DNA from: Amaurobius ferox
Taxonomy: Eukaryota > Arthropoda > Arachnida > Araneae > Amaurobiidae
Assembly: GCA_951213105.1 (NCBI GenBank)
Contig: OX578146.1
Span: forward strand, 113,254,127-113,318,126
Direction: 5' to 3'
DNA: 64,000 nucleotides
Below, piece by piece: positions 46,640 through 57,639 of this stretch. The notes under the pieces were generated by a model. That model made no database searches. It was given only the letters and a program-made list of their open reading frames with translations, and was not told the origin of the DNA. The position numbers and the translations under genes are program-made. Position 1 is the first letter of the stretch. Each line of letters opens with the position of its first letter.

Positions 46640-47280
46640 AATTGAATCAATAGATGCAAAATAAAAGCGCTAAAATTGTAGTGGACCCTTGCTACTTGTA
46701 TTCGCAAATATTAGAAAATATATCCGAGTATTAGAAGATTATATGTACTGCAACATATGAGTTTCTAAAATCTTTGCCAAAATAAAACAGATGACGCAAT
46801 AAATTGAAAACATCAATAATTCCGTAATCTCTAAATCTAAAGGCCGTAATTAATTCCAATATATGCAAAAATGAACGCGTAAAATTGTATGGAAGATATA
46901 CTCTTACTATTTATAGTGTCGTAGATTAGAAAATATGCTCGTGTGTTAGTAGAAGATTAGCCCGTATTGTAATAAGAGTTTCAAAAATCTTTGTCAAAAT
47001 AAGACAAATGACGTAATAAATGGAAAGTAACAATAATCTCCGCAATCTTTAAACCTGAAAGCCATAATTGATTCCTATATATGCCAATATATGTCAAAAT
47101 ATATGCCAATATACTTGTACTACTTATATTCTCGTGAATTAGAAGATATACCCGTTCATTTGTAAAAGATTACCCATACTGCGTACAATATATGAGTTTC
47201 AGCAATTTTTGCCAAAATTAAACAATGATGTAATAAATTGAAAATATCAATAATCTCCGAAATTATCAATAATAATAATG
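46640..47280 (+). repeat. Degenerate 210-220-bp tandem repeat, three units
   Basis: The sequences gatgacgcaataaattgaaa (46791), aatgacgtaataaatggaaa (about 47006) and atgatgtaataaattgaaaa (about 47225) mark three diverged units that also share tatgagtttc and tttgccaaaat segments. Confidence 0.6.
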
Positions 47281-47819
47281 TTTACACCTGAGGACTGTAA
47301 TTTATGTAATCCAGTAAAAAACTTACTCAGCCCCCAAAGTACCTAACCATCACAGTAACTTGCCCCAATTATACTTTTACTATTATGAATGACAATTGTT
47401 TTTAGTAGATCCTTCTATATATTAAAATCGTTACATTTTAATTGCTGTTTAACGTGTGAATTCCTTTTAGATACATTTTGATAAACAAGTTAGTTTTAAA
47501 GGCTTTGGAAAAAAAATATGTGCAAAGTTTGTGCATGAATTGTTTCAGAAATATAAAAATTGTCTTGTAGAAGGTGGTATGCAGATTAAAAAATTCATTA
47601 GATCTCGAATTATTACGCTACTATTAATTTATTGCAAACACAAATTTTTTCTCTATGGAACATTTAGGCTTCCTGCCTGGTTTTTGCACATAGGGCTTTC
47701 AGTAAGCACATGGATTAGGTAACGAGTTTTTAGTTTCATGATCAAAACGTACATTGGCAAATAATTTGTGGAATAATTTATTTTTGTGTCTTTCTTTAAA
47801 TAAATCAGATGCAAAGAGG
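47281..47819. other. No recognisable feature
   Basis: A 63-codon plus-strand frame (47531-47722) has no recognisable motif. Nothing else was found. Confidence 0.35.
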
Positions 47820-49732
47820 CTTTTTTAACACTTTATAACATAGTTGATGACTTTGTTCATTCTGTCTGTCTGTCTGTGTCTATCTGTCTGTCTGTTAGTT
47901 AGCACGATAACTGCCGTAAAAATGACATTAATAAAATGCAATGTTAGTATATTTTTCAGACTGTCTGTGGGACTTATGGGAATATAAATAAATAATATCA
48001 CCCAATTAGTTTTTTATTGAACCCGGGTTGAAAAAACGAAATACATTGAACCCTATAGGACCTAATTTTTCAAACATTTTTTAAGTGAATTTAAAATTCA
48101 CAAATTGCTTCGAAATGTTTAGAAAATTTTCACATTACTCCATAAAATATATAAAAAAAATTTTAGTAAATTATGTTAGGTAGTTTTTTAATTAAAAATT
48201 ATTTAATATAGGGAGAAAAACAAATTCAATTAAATTCTGACTTTTGGGATATCCTCCAGAAAGAAAAAAGAGATATAATATATAATAAATATCTTTCCAA
48301 GAGTTTAAACATTTTGTATATTAGAAAGGCTTCACATTTTAAAATAAATTTGGTAGATAACAATTTATCAAATATTTTTTAAATTTTATATAACTCTTCA
48401 TGATATACTTATTTGATGGCATTTTTAATGCACTTTCCTACGTCCTAGAGAGTTAAAATTTGGTACACAGCTTAAATTTGTAGAACATTTTATTCTACAA
48501 AAATTTGGTGGATCTTTAAATATAGATCCTACATTTTTTTTCGAAATGGCCTGCAAATAATCCCCATTCACTTCTATAAATCATTGTTGTAATGTTGTTA
48601 AAAATTCTGATGTGAGCAGCACATGTCTTTCCTTGCAGACTCATATTTACGTTCTCTTTATTTCTGCAATAACAATTTGAGTTTATCTGTACAAAATAGC
48701 AGCCATAAGTATTTTAAATGACATTGAATTTGCACGTTAAACTTAAATTTGATTCTCATTTGATAGCTGGACTTATTGTCAAAGGTGGCGTAGGGAAAAC
48801 GCGAAAAAACTAAAATATCTCAAGAACGGCTAGTCCTAGAGTAATGGGATTTATATACCAAATTTCGTTAAATTTGGTATATAAATCACTTGTAGGTTAT
48901 TGAAATATTATACACCAAATTTTGTTAAATTTGTTCCATTAGTTTTTAGCTAGAGTGGATAAAGACAATTTCTGCCGGCCATTTCGCAAAGAAGGCAGAT
49001 TCTTTCATTACGAATCGTACTATAATCTAATGAACATCAGGGATTCCCACAAAAAACTTACCTACCAAATTTTATGAAATTCGCTCCATTAGTTTCTCAG
49101 TTAGAGTGGATTAAATATCCTCACAGACACACAGAAACACACACAGATACACCGTTATACACACAGACGTCTTCCTAAAAATAGTTTTTTCGTGTTCTAG
49201 AAGTCCCAAAACGTGTAGATCCTTCGAAAATTCGAGTTCCTATCTTCGGCACGATTTCAATACTTTGAATACATACACACACACACATATATTATCTGTG
49301 TATTTGTGTATTATCGGTGTATCTAAATTCCGTGCTTACGCAATTACAATAGTTGTGATTTTAAATGATCCCTAAACTTTTATTATTTCTTCAACAAAGC
49401 CTAATTTTAACTTATGCAGGATGCAAATATCTCAAGCGATTGTAAGGTGAGTTACATAAGAATTGCTGAATTTTTTCAGGCAAAATTATTTAGCTCTGGA
49501 GTCTGGAATACAAGTTGTATGAATGAAATATTCATTGATTTTGCATAGAGAATCAGATGATTTATATTTCGATACAGTTTTAAATATTTAAGTATAATAA
49601 ATTACTGTAGTACTGTGATAATGTAAAAGATATCACCACTGAATGTATCATATTTTAGAGATTTTTAAGTGAAATTGCATTTCAGTTGGAAAGTGTTTCA
49701 TAATCACTGCTTATGCATGATTGATCTTTCTT
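47820..49732 (+). repeat. 2-kb duplicated segment, copy 2
   Basis: Same order as 26079-28146: (TCTG)n, beta repeat with tgaacccgggttg, then a subfamily B Helentron-like element at 48606-49268 (TCTGATGTGAGCAGC ... cgtgtagatccttcg), then the shared 3' part. Confidence 0.85.
48606..49268 (+). mobile_element. Helentron-like element, subfamily B, inside the duplicated segment
   Basis: It starts TCTGATGTGAGC with gtctttccttgcag just inside. A CA tract lies at 49125-49160. It lacks the terminal hairpin, like its partner at 26858, so the loss predates the segment duplication. Confidence 0.65.
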
Positions 49733-50335
49733 TTTATGAGTTTAAATGATCATCAAACTTTGATTATATCTACAACGAAGCCTAATTTTCACGTATAGAG
49801 AATGTAAACACATCCAGCTGTAAGGTGAGTTGTATTAGAACTGCTGAATTTCTTTAACGCAAAATTATTTTGCTCTGGAGTCTGCAATATAGCTGATATG
49901 AATGAAACCTTCATTGATTTTACATAGAGAAGCAGGCAATTCTGTAGTACTACGTTTTTGATGAAGTTTTAAGCATGTAGTTAGAAAGTAATTTTTCCTT
50001 CATGGTTTTAAATTTTTAAGTAAAATAAATTATTGCAGTACTGTGATAATTTTAAAATTATCGCCGCTGAATCAAAGGAATCGAAAAAGGTTTATGAATG
50101 AAATATTCACTGCTTTTATGTAGAGAGCCAGGCGATTTATATTTCGGTGATGTTATTTGAATAAAGTTCATTTGTTTTCGATGAAGTTTTCAAATATAAT
50201 AATTTATTCCACTATTGTGATTATTTAAAAAATATCACCGCTGAATGTATCGCATTTTAGAGTTGTTTAAACAAAGTCAGTTGGAAAGTGTTTTATAATC
50301 AATGCTGTATGCATGTCTTTCTTGTTTTTATTCTT
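49340..50335 (+). repeat. Three diverged tandem units following the duplicated segment
   Basis: Units at about 49340-49735, 49736-50095 and 50096-50335 share gcaaaattatt, agctctggagtctg, gaaatattcattgatttt and ctgaatgtatc segments. Only the first is present in the copy at 27.8 kb, so two units were added at this locus. Confidence 0.6.
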
Positions 50336-50342
50336 TTTTTGC

Positions 50343-50660
50343 AGGAATTCTTTTCACACGAACATAAGATTCCTAAGATCAAGATCAGCTGGATTTTCGA
50401 GGACATTCCAGCAGAAATGCCAGATGGTTTCCTACCGTCAAAATGACCAGGGCACATATTGCACAAAGAAAATAATATTCAGTTCCTGAAGGGAAAGTAG
50501 AAGGGTTGGTTCCCAAGCATTCGAAGACATCTAGGATGGTAATTTTGGAACTTCTAGCGCCGCATAACGAGGAAGGCTATAATATAGAATGTGGTCCGTG
50601 GCCACTAACAATTTTATCGGTTGAAAAATGTCACTCGCCATAAGAATTTCAGCGACGATA
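50343..50660 (+). pseudogene. Exon-like coding remnant, unidentified
   Basis: A T-rich tract ending in ttttttgcag (to about 50342) looks like a 3' splice site. The frame starting at gaattc then reads EFFSHEHKIPKIKISWIFED and continues IPAEMPDGFLPSK to a stop near 50446. A second frame (about 50482-50640) reads VPEGKVEGLVPKHSKTSRMV, then LELLAPHNEEGY. The composition is more protein-like than neighbouring sequence, but there is a frameshift and I cannot name a family. Confidence 0.3.
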
Positions 50661-50827
50661 GTCGCATATATCATGCTGTCCTAGAGCGGTTGAAAATTTA
50701 GGATTGCTTCTTAGATGTTGGTAAGGTTATTTTATGTTGGTACATTACCATTCATGCAAGGCAGCTGGTCCCGATGCTTAATGGGATGCACGAGGCGCTT
50801 GTACTGAAATAAATAATTCACTCAATT
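50661..50827. other. Anonymous sequence beside the SINE insertion
   Basis: Possible continuation of the exon-like remnant; every frame carries stops. Confidence 0.3.
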
Positions 50828-51233
50828 TTCGCTGATGCATGTTGTTGTTGTTGAGACTCAGACCGTCCGACCTACCAGAAAGGTGTAAGGTGACCGTTTG
50901 GACGGCCGGGAAGTGTCACCCAATTTAGACCGGAACCCAGTGGGGAGGCATCCACAGGGACCGTACCCTCCTTCCCTTACCACCAACCACTCGGAAGGAC
51001 TTACGGACCCACACGTTTAATGTGATCGTACTCCGCATGAACACGGTGGCAGTTGTGGCAGCGTGCCAGCGAGCAAACCACCGGGATACCGCTCCCGAAA
51101 TGTGCCAACAGCACGCAGTGTTCCCAGGTGGTCACCCACCCAAGAACTAACCGTACCCGATGCTGCTTGACTTCGGTGATCTAACGAGAACCGGTGTTTT
51201 CAGCACGGCAGGGCCGTTGGCTTCACTGTGCAT
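50828..51233 (-). mobile_element. Full-length 5S rRNA-derived SINE with imperfect target-site duplication
   Basis: Flanking repeats ttcgctgatgcat (50828-50840) and ttcactgtgcat (51222-51233) bracket a 381-bp insert (50841-51221). Read on the minus strand it is a 118-nt 5S rRNA-like head (51221 to 51104), a GC-rich body without a tRNA-like part, the 3' segment ccggtctaaattgggtgaca ... ctggtaggtcggacggtctg, and a (CAA)n tail at 50841-50853. A 5S head defines SINE3-type elements; Pol III would transcribe from the internal 5S promoter. Truncated relatives lie at 38681 and 52947. Confidence 0.88.
51104..51221 (-). rRNA. 5S rRNA-like head of the SINE
   Basis: The sequence starts GCCAACGGCCCTGCCGTGC and ends gcgtgctgttggc. 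The internal control region is kept (ggttagttcttgggtgggtg, then accacctgggaacac). Its exact placement between the target-site duplication and the SINE body shows it is part of the mobile unit, not a free-standing 5S gene. Confidence 0.85.
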
Positions 51234-52050
51234 ATGGCAAAGCTGAAGTTTGAATTTTCATCTTGAGTTATGGACCATCCTCAATGAATATGGTGATAAA
51301 AGACCGATAGATGACAGCAAATTGGACTGAACCAGGATAACACTCTGGGACTGTACTTTTATGACCCAAAAAGGATTGAAGAATTTCCATATAGAAAGCA
51401 AATGACTAAAGTGAACTTCGAACATTTTGATGAATTAAAGCCAGTATTAATGATTTCAACACTTACAGTAAAATTCAAGACCGTACAAAAATCAGATTTA
51501 AGTATTTTTCTTTACTTCGTTTCATGCTAATTTATACAGGAATAATATTTAAAATTTAATGAAATGAATTAAATTTAAATAATAAAATATTGGGTATATT
51601 GCCCAGATCCACAAAATTTGTATAGTATAAAAATTTGGAGTACTATTGAAGTGCTATAACATATATTTTAATTGAGTTTTAATTAGTTGCAACATAAAAC
51701 AAATTGATTAATCTAGAAGGTGTGATTATTACAAGAAATGTGTTTTTTTCTACATTAAGATTGTTTTCATTATGGTTTATTGCATGCATATTTCTTAACT
51801 TTTATCACGATGACTAGAAATTTCTGGTAATTCACTTTAAGTGATTTCTATATTGATGGTGAGATAAATAGGGCGTTATTTCTTAGACGAAAATTTCCGA
51901 AAGCTGAAGTCAATTTTTTAATTGGCTTTTTTCCCAAATTGAGAAATTGTTCTGTACGTTTCTAATTTGAGAACACAGCACCCTGTTTGTCCCACTAAGA
52001 ATGTGGAGAGTTTCCTTATTGGAATTTCCCCCATACCTGGAAATCAGTGA
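51234..52050. other. Anonymous stretch
   Basis: The first 250 bp contain a 22-codon frame (HLELWTILNEYGDKRPIDDS, about 51268-51330) that might belong with the exon-like remnant on the other side of the SINE. The remainder is AT-rich without recognised features. Confidence 0.3.
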
Positions 52051-52054
52051 ATAC

Positions 52055-52368
52055 TGAACTTTAAAAATAACGCCAAATTAATGGAAATGGCGCCAAATTG
52101 ATGATTAACCATTAACGTATTTTAATATATGGACTATATTGCTTATAGTGAATGCTATCGATAATGACAATTATTAATTTAGCGTTCTGCGAAATATAAG
52201 TCAATTGAGTACTTCGATATAGTTTTAGTGTTGTCATCCGAAAAAGTCTTACGTGTACAATGCAACGGTAAAAGCATTGTGCAGTGGATATTAAACATCA
52301 CGTTTTCACTGTGAAAAAATAAATTAATTGCATTTCATAAGGGAAGTCATGTGCTACTCCCATCAGAT
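52055..52368 (-). mobile_element. Helentron-like element, 5'-end fragment
   Basis: On the minus strand from 52367 it reads TCTGATGGGAGTAGCACATG, cttcccttatgaaatgc, and the atggactatattgcttatag segment shared with 55.74 kb. It stops in the ggcgccaaatt body, so the CA tract and hairpin are missing. Confidence 0.6.
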
Positions 52369-52539
52369 ATTTTTTAAAAGTTTTTAAATTTGAAATATTA
52401 AAATTAAATTTTCGAAATGTCATAGAATTATTTCTATTGTGACACATTCGTAAATCGCAGAATATTGGTAGCATAATCTATCAGGGAAAGATAATAACTG
52501 AAATTACACAACCAAAATAAATTATATTAAATATATCTA

Positions 52540-52763
52540 AACCTTTTGCTTACGGGTGGGACACCGTTAATCCCTAATGAAGAACCTCTCAAAAAGACAG
52601 ATATTTGACATACCCTATCCCAAACACTTCGATCCCCCTTTGCAGACATTGGTGTCCATGGACGCCAATGCCTGCAATTGTACTATTTGGGATAGGGTAT
52701 ACCTGTCTTTTTGAGAGGTTCTTCGTTAGGGATTAACGCTGGCCCACCCGTAAGTAGAAGGTT
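52540..52763. mobile_element. Palindromic foldback element (MITE)
   Basis: The arms aaccttttgcttacgggtgg and (right, reverse complement) aaccttctacttacgggtgg continue through gttaatccctaa, gaagaacctctcaaaaagac and accctatcccaaa. The centre is itself palindromic (attggtgtccatggacgcca). The whole 224 bp could fold into one hairpin. No coding sequence; superfamily unknown. Confidence 0.75.
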
Positions 52764-52936
52764 AACAGAAATCGGCCAAATGTATATAGCACATCGACGT
52801 GACAGATATGCTGCCAACCTAAAATTAGCTGGAGTGGGGCTCACTCAACTCGACTTCTCATACCAGAATCCATTCGTTGGTAGCTGAAATTGGTACCATG
52901 GGTCCAAATGATTAGAACTATATCGTGTGACCCTTC

Positions 52937-53012
52937 AATTTAAAGGTCTTCTTCTTCTTCTTTGACCCAGGCCGTCCGACCTACCAGAAAGGTATAAGGT
53001 ATAATTTAAAGG
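52937..53012 (-). mobile_element. 5S-SINE, 56-bp 3'-end copy with perfect 10-bp target-site duplication
   Basis: The repeat aatttaaagg (52937-52946 and 53003-53012) flanks only the last part of the SINE (accttatacctttctggtag, then gtcggacggcctgggtc on the minus strand) and a (GAA)n tail. It is the shortest insertion of the family and its tail differs from the (CAA)n of the full copy. Confidence 0.8.
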
Positions 53013-53239
53013 GCTTGAAAATATCATCTTTTCTTTCGATTGATAACATTCTTGACAATGTATTCCCTGGGATGGGGGGGGGGGGGAGTAGCTTGCCCTC
53101 CGAGGGGCTAATGACATCACGAACAAAAATTGTATTGAAGCTATATTTCACAACAATGATTGAAACTATTAAGTCTCGTGATCGTGGATCAAAAATAAAA
53201 CCTTTAATTCATGATTATGTCATATTTTAATCTATGTTG
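53013..53239. other. Anonymous sequence with a 13-nt G run
   Basis: A G run lies at 53074-53086; nothing else recognised. Confidence 0.4.
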
Positions 53240-53545
53240 TCATGTTAAAAAAATATAGAAATTTTCGCTCGAATTTTAAAAAATTATTTCTAGTTCTAGT
53301 TTTTTTATAACAAAGCCGTATATAAAGTTTCGTAAAATCCATTAATATCTGTGGCCTGCCTCTATTGTGTACACAAGGAATCGACCATATGAAATACATA
53401 CAGACAGACAGACAGGCGGACACCACTCCTTGAATAGTCAAATCGTGTTCAGGTTGTCTTAAAACATATTAGCAGCAAGATCTCGAATTCGAAAATTTCT
53501 GTAGAAATAATACTTTGTTCTATATTACATAGCATGAGAAGGTAA
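53240..53545 (+). mobile_element. Helentron-like element, third variant, 3' part
   Basis: It shares the family's late order: aattttcgctcgaattt, then gtatataaagtttcgtaaaa, a (CAGA)n tract at 53399-53416, tcgtgttcagg, gatctcgaattcgaaaattt, and an end resembling the hairpin (tactttgttctatattacat, then gagaaggtaaaa). It is too diverged for subfamily A or B. Confidence 0.45.
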
Positions 53546-54275
53546 AAATAATTTAATAATTTTACAAATAGTGTTCAAAGAACAGCTTTCAAATAAAATA
53601 TTTATAAAAGAATGACATTTTTTTATTTAATACAGATTCTGATATGATTCAACTGTATCCAAACAATACGGATTAAGAATAAATGAAAAATGTCGAATAG
53701 AATGTATATATTTTCTGTTTTGAGACAGAGCATAACGCTGCGCAAACTTTAACACTCTCCCCCTGCGTATTCTACGCATTATTGCAACGGAAACAAAAAT
53801 GTTAACAGAAAATAACTTCAGGAGCTTTGAAACACCTAAAATAAAATCTCTTAAAAGAACATATTTCCTAAAATCCCAGACGTAAAAACTGCCAGTTAAG
53901 AGCTGAATGCTACACATATAGATCTGTTTACTTTTTGAAGTGTTATGAACGGGACTGGCGGGTCCAAAAGATTCAGAAAAAAGAATTCGAACATTTTTCT
54001 TGGTGGAATTTAATCCCACTTCACTTTTTGAAAAAAATCGGTTTATTCATTTTATGACCCGAGTTTGCAGTTATGGGCACGTGCGAAGAAAGAAAATGCT
54101 GGAGACGCAACAAAAATCTGTAGAAAAAATTGATAAGGAGGAAAAAATTTGATCTATATCACAATCTAAGAGTCAGAAAGAATTTCAGATCTTTTGGCTT
54201 TATTACTTTCCTTATATAGATAGGAATATATATAATGTAGTGTCGGCTAATTTGTGCATTTACTTGCATACTATA
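53546..54275. other. Anonymous stretch
   Basis: A 130-codon minus-strand frame (53627-54019) is the longest non-repeat frame on the right side of the window. It contains no motif I recognise. At 54206-54240 lies a second partial hairpin-like end of the Helentron-like family, just outside the next copy. Confidence 0.3.
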
Positions 54276-55981
54276 ACTTTCCTTATATACATAATGTATA
54301 AGGAAAGTATTGTGACGGGGTCGAAAATTTGAAATTAAAGTTTTCGACGGGACAGCACGTTTCAGGAATCCCTGAACATGAATCGAACGTTTCTGAGGTG
54401 ATGCCTGTGTGCATGTGTATGTGTGTATATGCGTGTGTGTGTGTCTGTGTATGTGTGTGTGTGTGTGAGTCTGTGAAGACGATGGTTCACGACTGAATGG
54501 AGATATTCGAACGAAATTTGGTACAAAAATTACAATCTGTAAACATTGGAAGTCTATTGTTTTTAAACACAATCGAATGTTGTGTATGTGTGTATATGCG
54601 TGTGTGTGTGTCTGTGCATGTGTGCTTGAGTCTGTGGAGACGATGGTTCACGACTGAATGGAAATATTTGAACGAAATTTGGTACAAAAATTACAATCTG
54701 TAAACACTGGAAGTCTATTGTTTTTAAACACAATCGAATGTTCAGAACCCCCCCTAAATTTTCGAATGAAATTTTGAAAAAATCGCCAAAAAATCAAAAC
54801 TATCAATAAAGTTTCGAAAATAATCATTTCTTATGTAAATTTTCATTATAAAACGATTGACATAAAAATTAGAACTCTAGTATGAACCGTTCTTGAGAAA
54901 TTAAACATTTTCCAGATAAATTTATCAAAAATCACATATAATTAAAAATGAATTATTGTAAAATATGTTCACTTATGAGATACATTATTCCCATATGCGA
55001 TACATTATCGACATATTATGCGATACATTTGTTAACATTATACTCGAGGATTTAGCACGTTCTATTCACGAGAGAAGATACTTCGGGTACTAGTTTTTTA
55101 TTTGGACGTCAGTAGTCATTTATCTACTATAAGAATAACATATTTCTCGTCCATAAAGCTTGGCGCCATTTTAGCGACAAATTGGGCGATACATTGTGAA
55201 CTTGGCGACTTTTTTTAAATATTGCCAAATTGACGAAAATGCCGCAAAATTGGCAAAAATGGTACTAAATCAATCAAAATGACAACTAATTGATGAAAAT
55301 TCATTATCTTGGAAAGAACATAAGAATAAACTATAAGAATAACCCATTTCTCCGTCAGTTCATCTATCCGTCCGTTCGTTCGTAAAGCTAGATGGAAATT
55401 TTGGCAGGATGTAACCAACTTGCTGACTTTTTAAAATTTTGCCGAAGTGAGGAAAATGCCGCCAAATTAATAAAAATGTAATCAAATTAATAAAAATGAC
55501 GCCAAATGGAAGCTGAGTATTTACAAATTTTGAATTCTGTCGTATGACGGGTATATCTTCTGGTATATGAGAAATGCTCCTCTCTCTGTTTATCTGTGAT
55601 ACTTGGCGATATATTTGGAGAACTTACAAATAATCTATCGGAATATCGCCATCTTGGCGATATTTCGCCACAGATTGACAAAAATATCGAAAAAGTTAAT
55701 GAAAATGACGCCTAATTGATGAATTAATTATTAAAATACTTTGATAAATATACTATATTGCTTATTGAGAATGCTATCACTATTAATAATAGTTCATTTA
55801 GAGTTGTGTGAAAAATAACTTAGTACTTTGAAATAGTATTACATGCCGTCATCTGAAAAAGTGCCAAATGTACAGTTTAACATTAAAAACACAGTGCCCT
55901 GGATATTTTCATAATTTTTTCACCGGGGTAAAAAGAAAATTCATTGCATTATATAAGGAAAGTCATGTGCTGCTCATCAGA
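54276..55981 (-). mobile_element. Helentron-like element, subfamily A, longest copy (1.7 kb), inverted
   Basis: On the minus strand the 5' end (TCTGATGAGCAGC, from 55981) is followed by gactttccttatataatgc. The tggcgac-rich body is partly repeated (three rounds of aatggcgcc/aatgacgcc sequence over 55140-55740). The 3' part contains a 161-bp tandem duplication including the TG tract (gatggttcacgactgaatgg at 54481 and 54642), and the end is a clean hairpin at 54276-54308. Confidence 0.8.
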
Positions 55982-57639
55982 TTTTTAATGTTAACAAAGC
56001 GAATGAAATCATGAATATTATGTTATAATCAACTGTTGTCAATATTTTTTCAGTTTCTTTTGAAGTTTTGACCACTTTGAAATACGTTACGCTAAGAAAA
56101 AAAAATCTAAACACTACATGAAATGTGAAACAAGTAGCTATTTCAGGTAATAATTTATATATATATAGAAAAAAAAATAAAAATTGAATTTAAGTCCACG
56201 GCGAATGTTAAGTCCTTTACACATCACGTTTCTTTTATAACTGGCTCTTCCTCTATTACGAGAAAAGTACATTTTAATCACATTTAAAAAAATTCACACC
56301 ATGCAGTACTTCATCCATTTCTTCCCAAGAAATTGTGAAACAAATCTCAACAGCGCCGAGCGGCCTCCCAAGCAATAACTTTAAATCTAAAACCAGACGG
56401 CAGGATATGAAAGTATTTTTCCGTCACAACCACCATGACAGCGTAAGTCCAAAGGCTTACTGGATGCCCCTGGGGAGGTAGAATCCAAAACTCCATTTTA
56501 AAAAAATTCTTTCTTCGTGGAAAGGGTTTGATAAAATATGTATATTACAATGGAATGAGTTAGAAGAAGTATGAGTCCGAATACCCAAGCAGATCTTGGG
56601 ATGAAAGTTTCAGACTTCAGAGTGCCACTTATTTCTTAAAGGATTCTTGAAAGATTTCTAAAAGGATTTCGTTAGAGGTTCATTTTTAAGTGGGAAATGA
56701 TTTTTGTTCAAATTTAAAAATTAGACCTTTTAAGGAATATTGATTAGAAAGAATAACACTACTCACTAATACTACTGACGCAAATAAAACCAAATTTGGT
56801 ACACAGATAAGCTGTTATATATATAATTGAGAGATCAATTCCACGATATTTTGGGGGAATTTTTTTCTGCCGTATGCACGCGCATGCACTCAGTTTTTAA
56901 ATATCTCCGAAACTTTTCACACAATTAAAAGCAAATTTGGTTTCAATAGCCAGATGAAGACGAATATTTACGGGGTTCATCTGCCATCTACACTTATCCC
57001 CACATCAGAATATAGCAATGTCGATTTTTAGAGTTACTGTAGTTGAAGATTAGCTCTGTGCACTCCAACCCAAAGGGAACTAAGAATTGATTAGGAAATA
57101 GAAGGATGATGTATAACTTGTCTTGGATAGCAGAGTGCTGAAAAAAGAGACGAGCAAGGAACAGAAAACACAAGAGAGGAACTAGCGAAGGAAAGTGGAG
57201 TAAAACTGAGCTGGCGTCAACTAGCGCGAGCTAAGACAGCTATTCTACTATGCCAGTGGTCGAACAGTTTATATATAGAAAGTTTTATGTAAATGAAAAC
57301 AATGTCTCTATTTCAGTTTAAAACTTATCCGTTAGATCCGTAATATGTGCAAGCGCGCTCTGTAAGTACCAATTTAGGTTATTAGATTTGTAATAGAACA
57401 GACTAAGGCAATAAGATAAGCTATATTTAAATAAGGCATTCAATTTAGAATAAAGTGAATGTGTTCTGATCAAAATGTGCACCCTAAAAGCATATGGTAG
57501 AGCATTTAAGCTTTGAAACGCATGGAAAGTCATTTGAAGGGGGGGGGGGGAGTCAGAACTTATCCACAAATAAAAGGGGAAAAGATCGTAATTTAGACCA
57601 GGGCTCAGATTTTGTGAAGAGCCTCAAGAGAAATTTGTG
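55982..57639. other. Anonymous stretch with a 12-nt G run
   Basis: No gene or named repeat recognised. Near 56770-57010 the text resembles the late segments of the dispersed families (accaaatttggtacacagat, aatatctccgaaac) but I could not place it. A G run lies at 57539-57550. Confidence 0.35.

Noticed and set aside
53627..54019. 130-codon minus-strand frame as a gene
   Set aside because: No domain pattern, and a frame of this length is possible by chance in 64 kb of six-frame sequence; left as unidentified.
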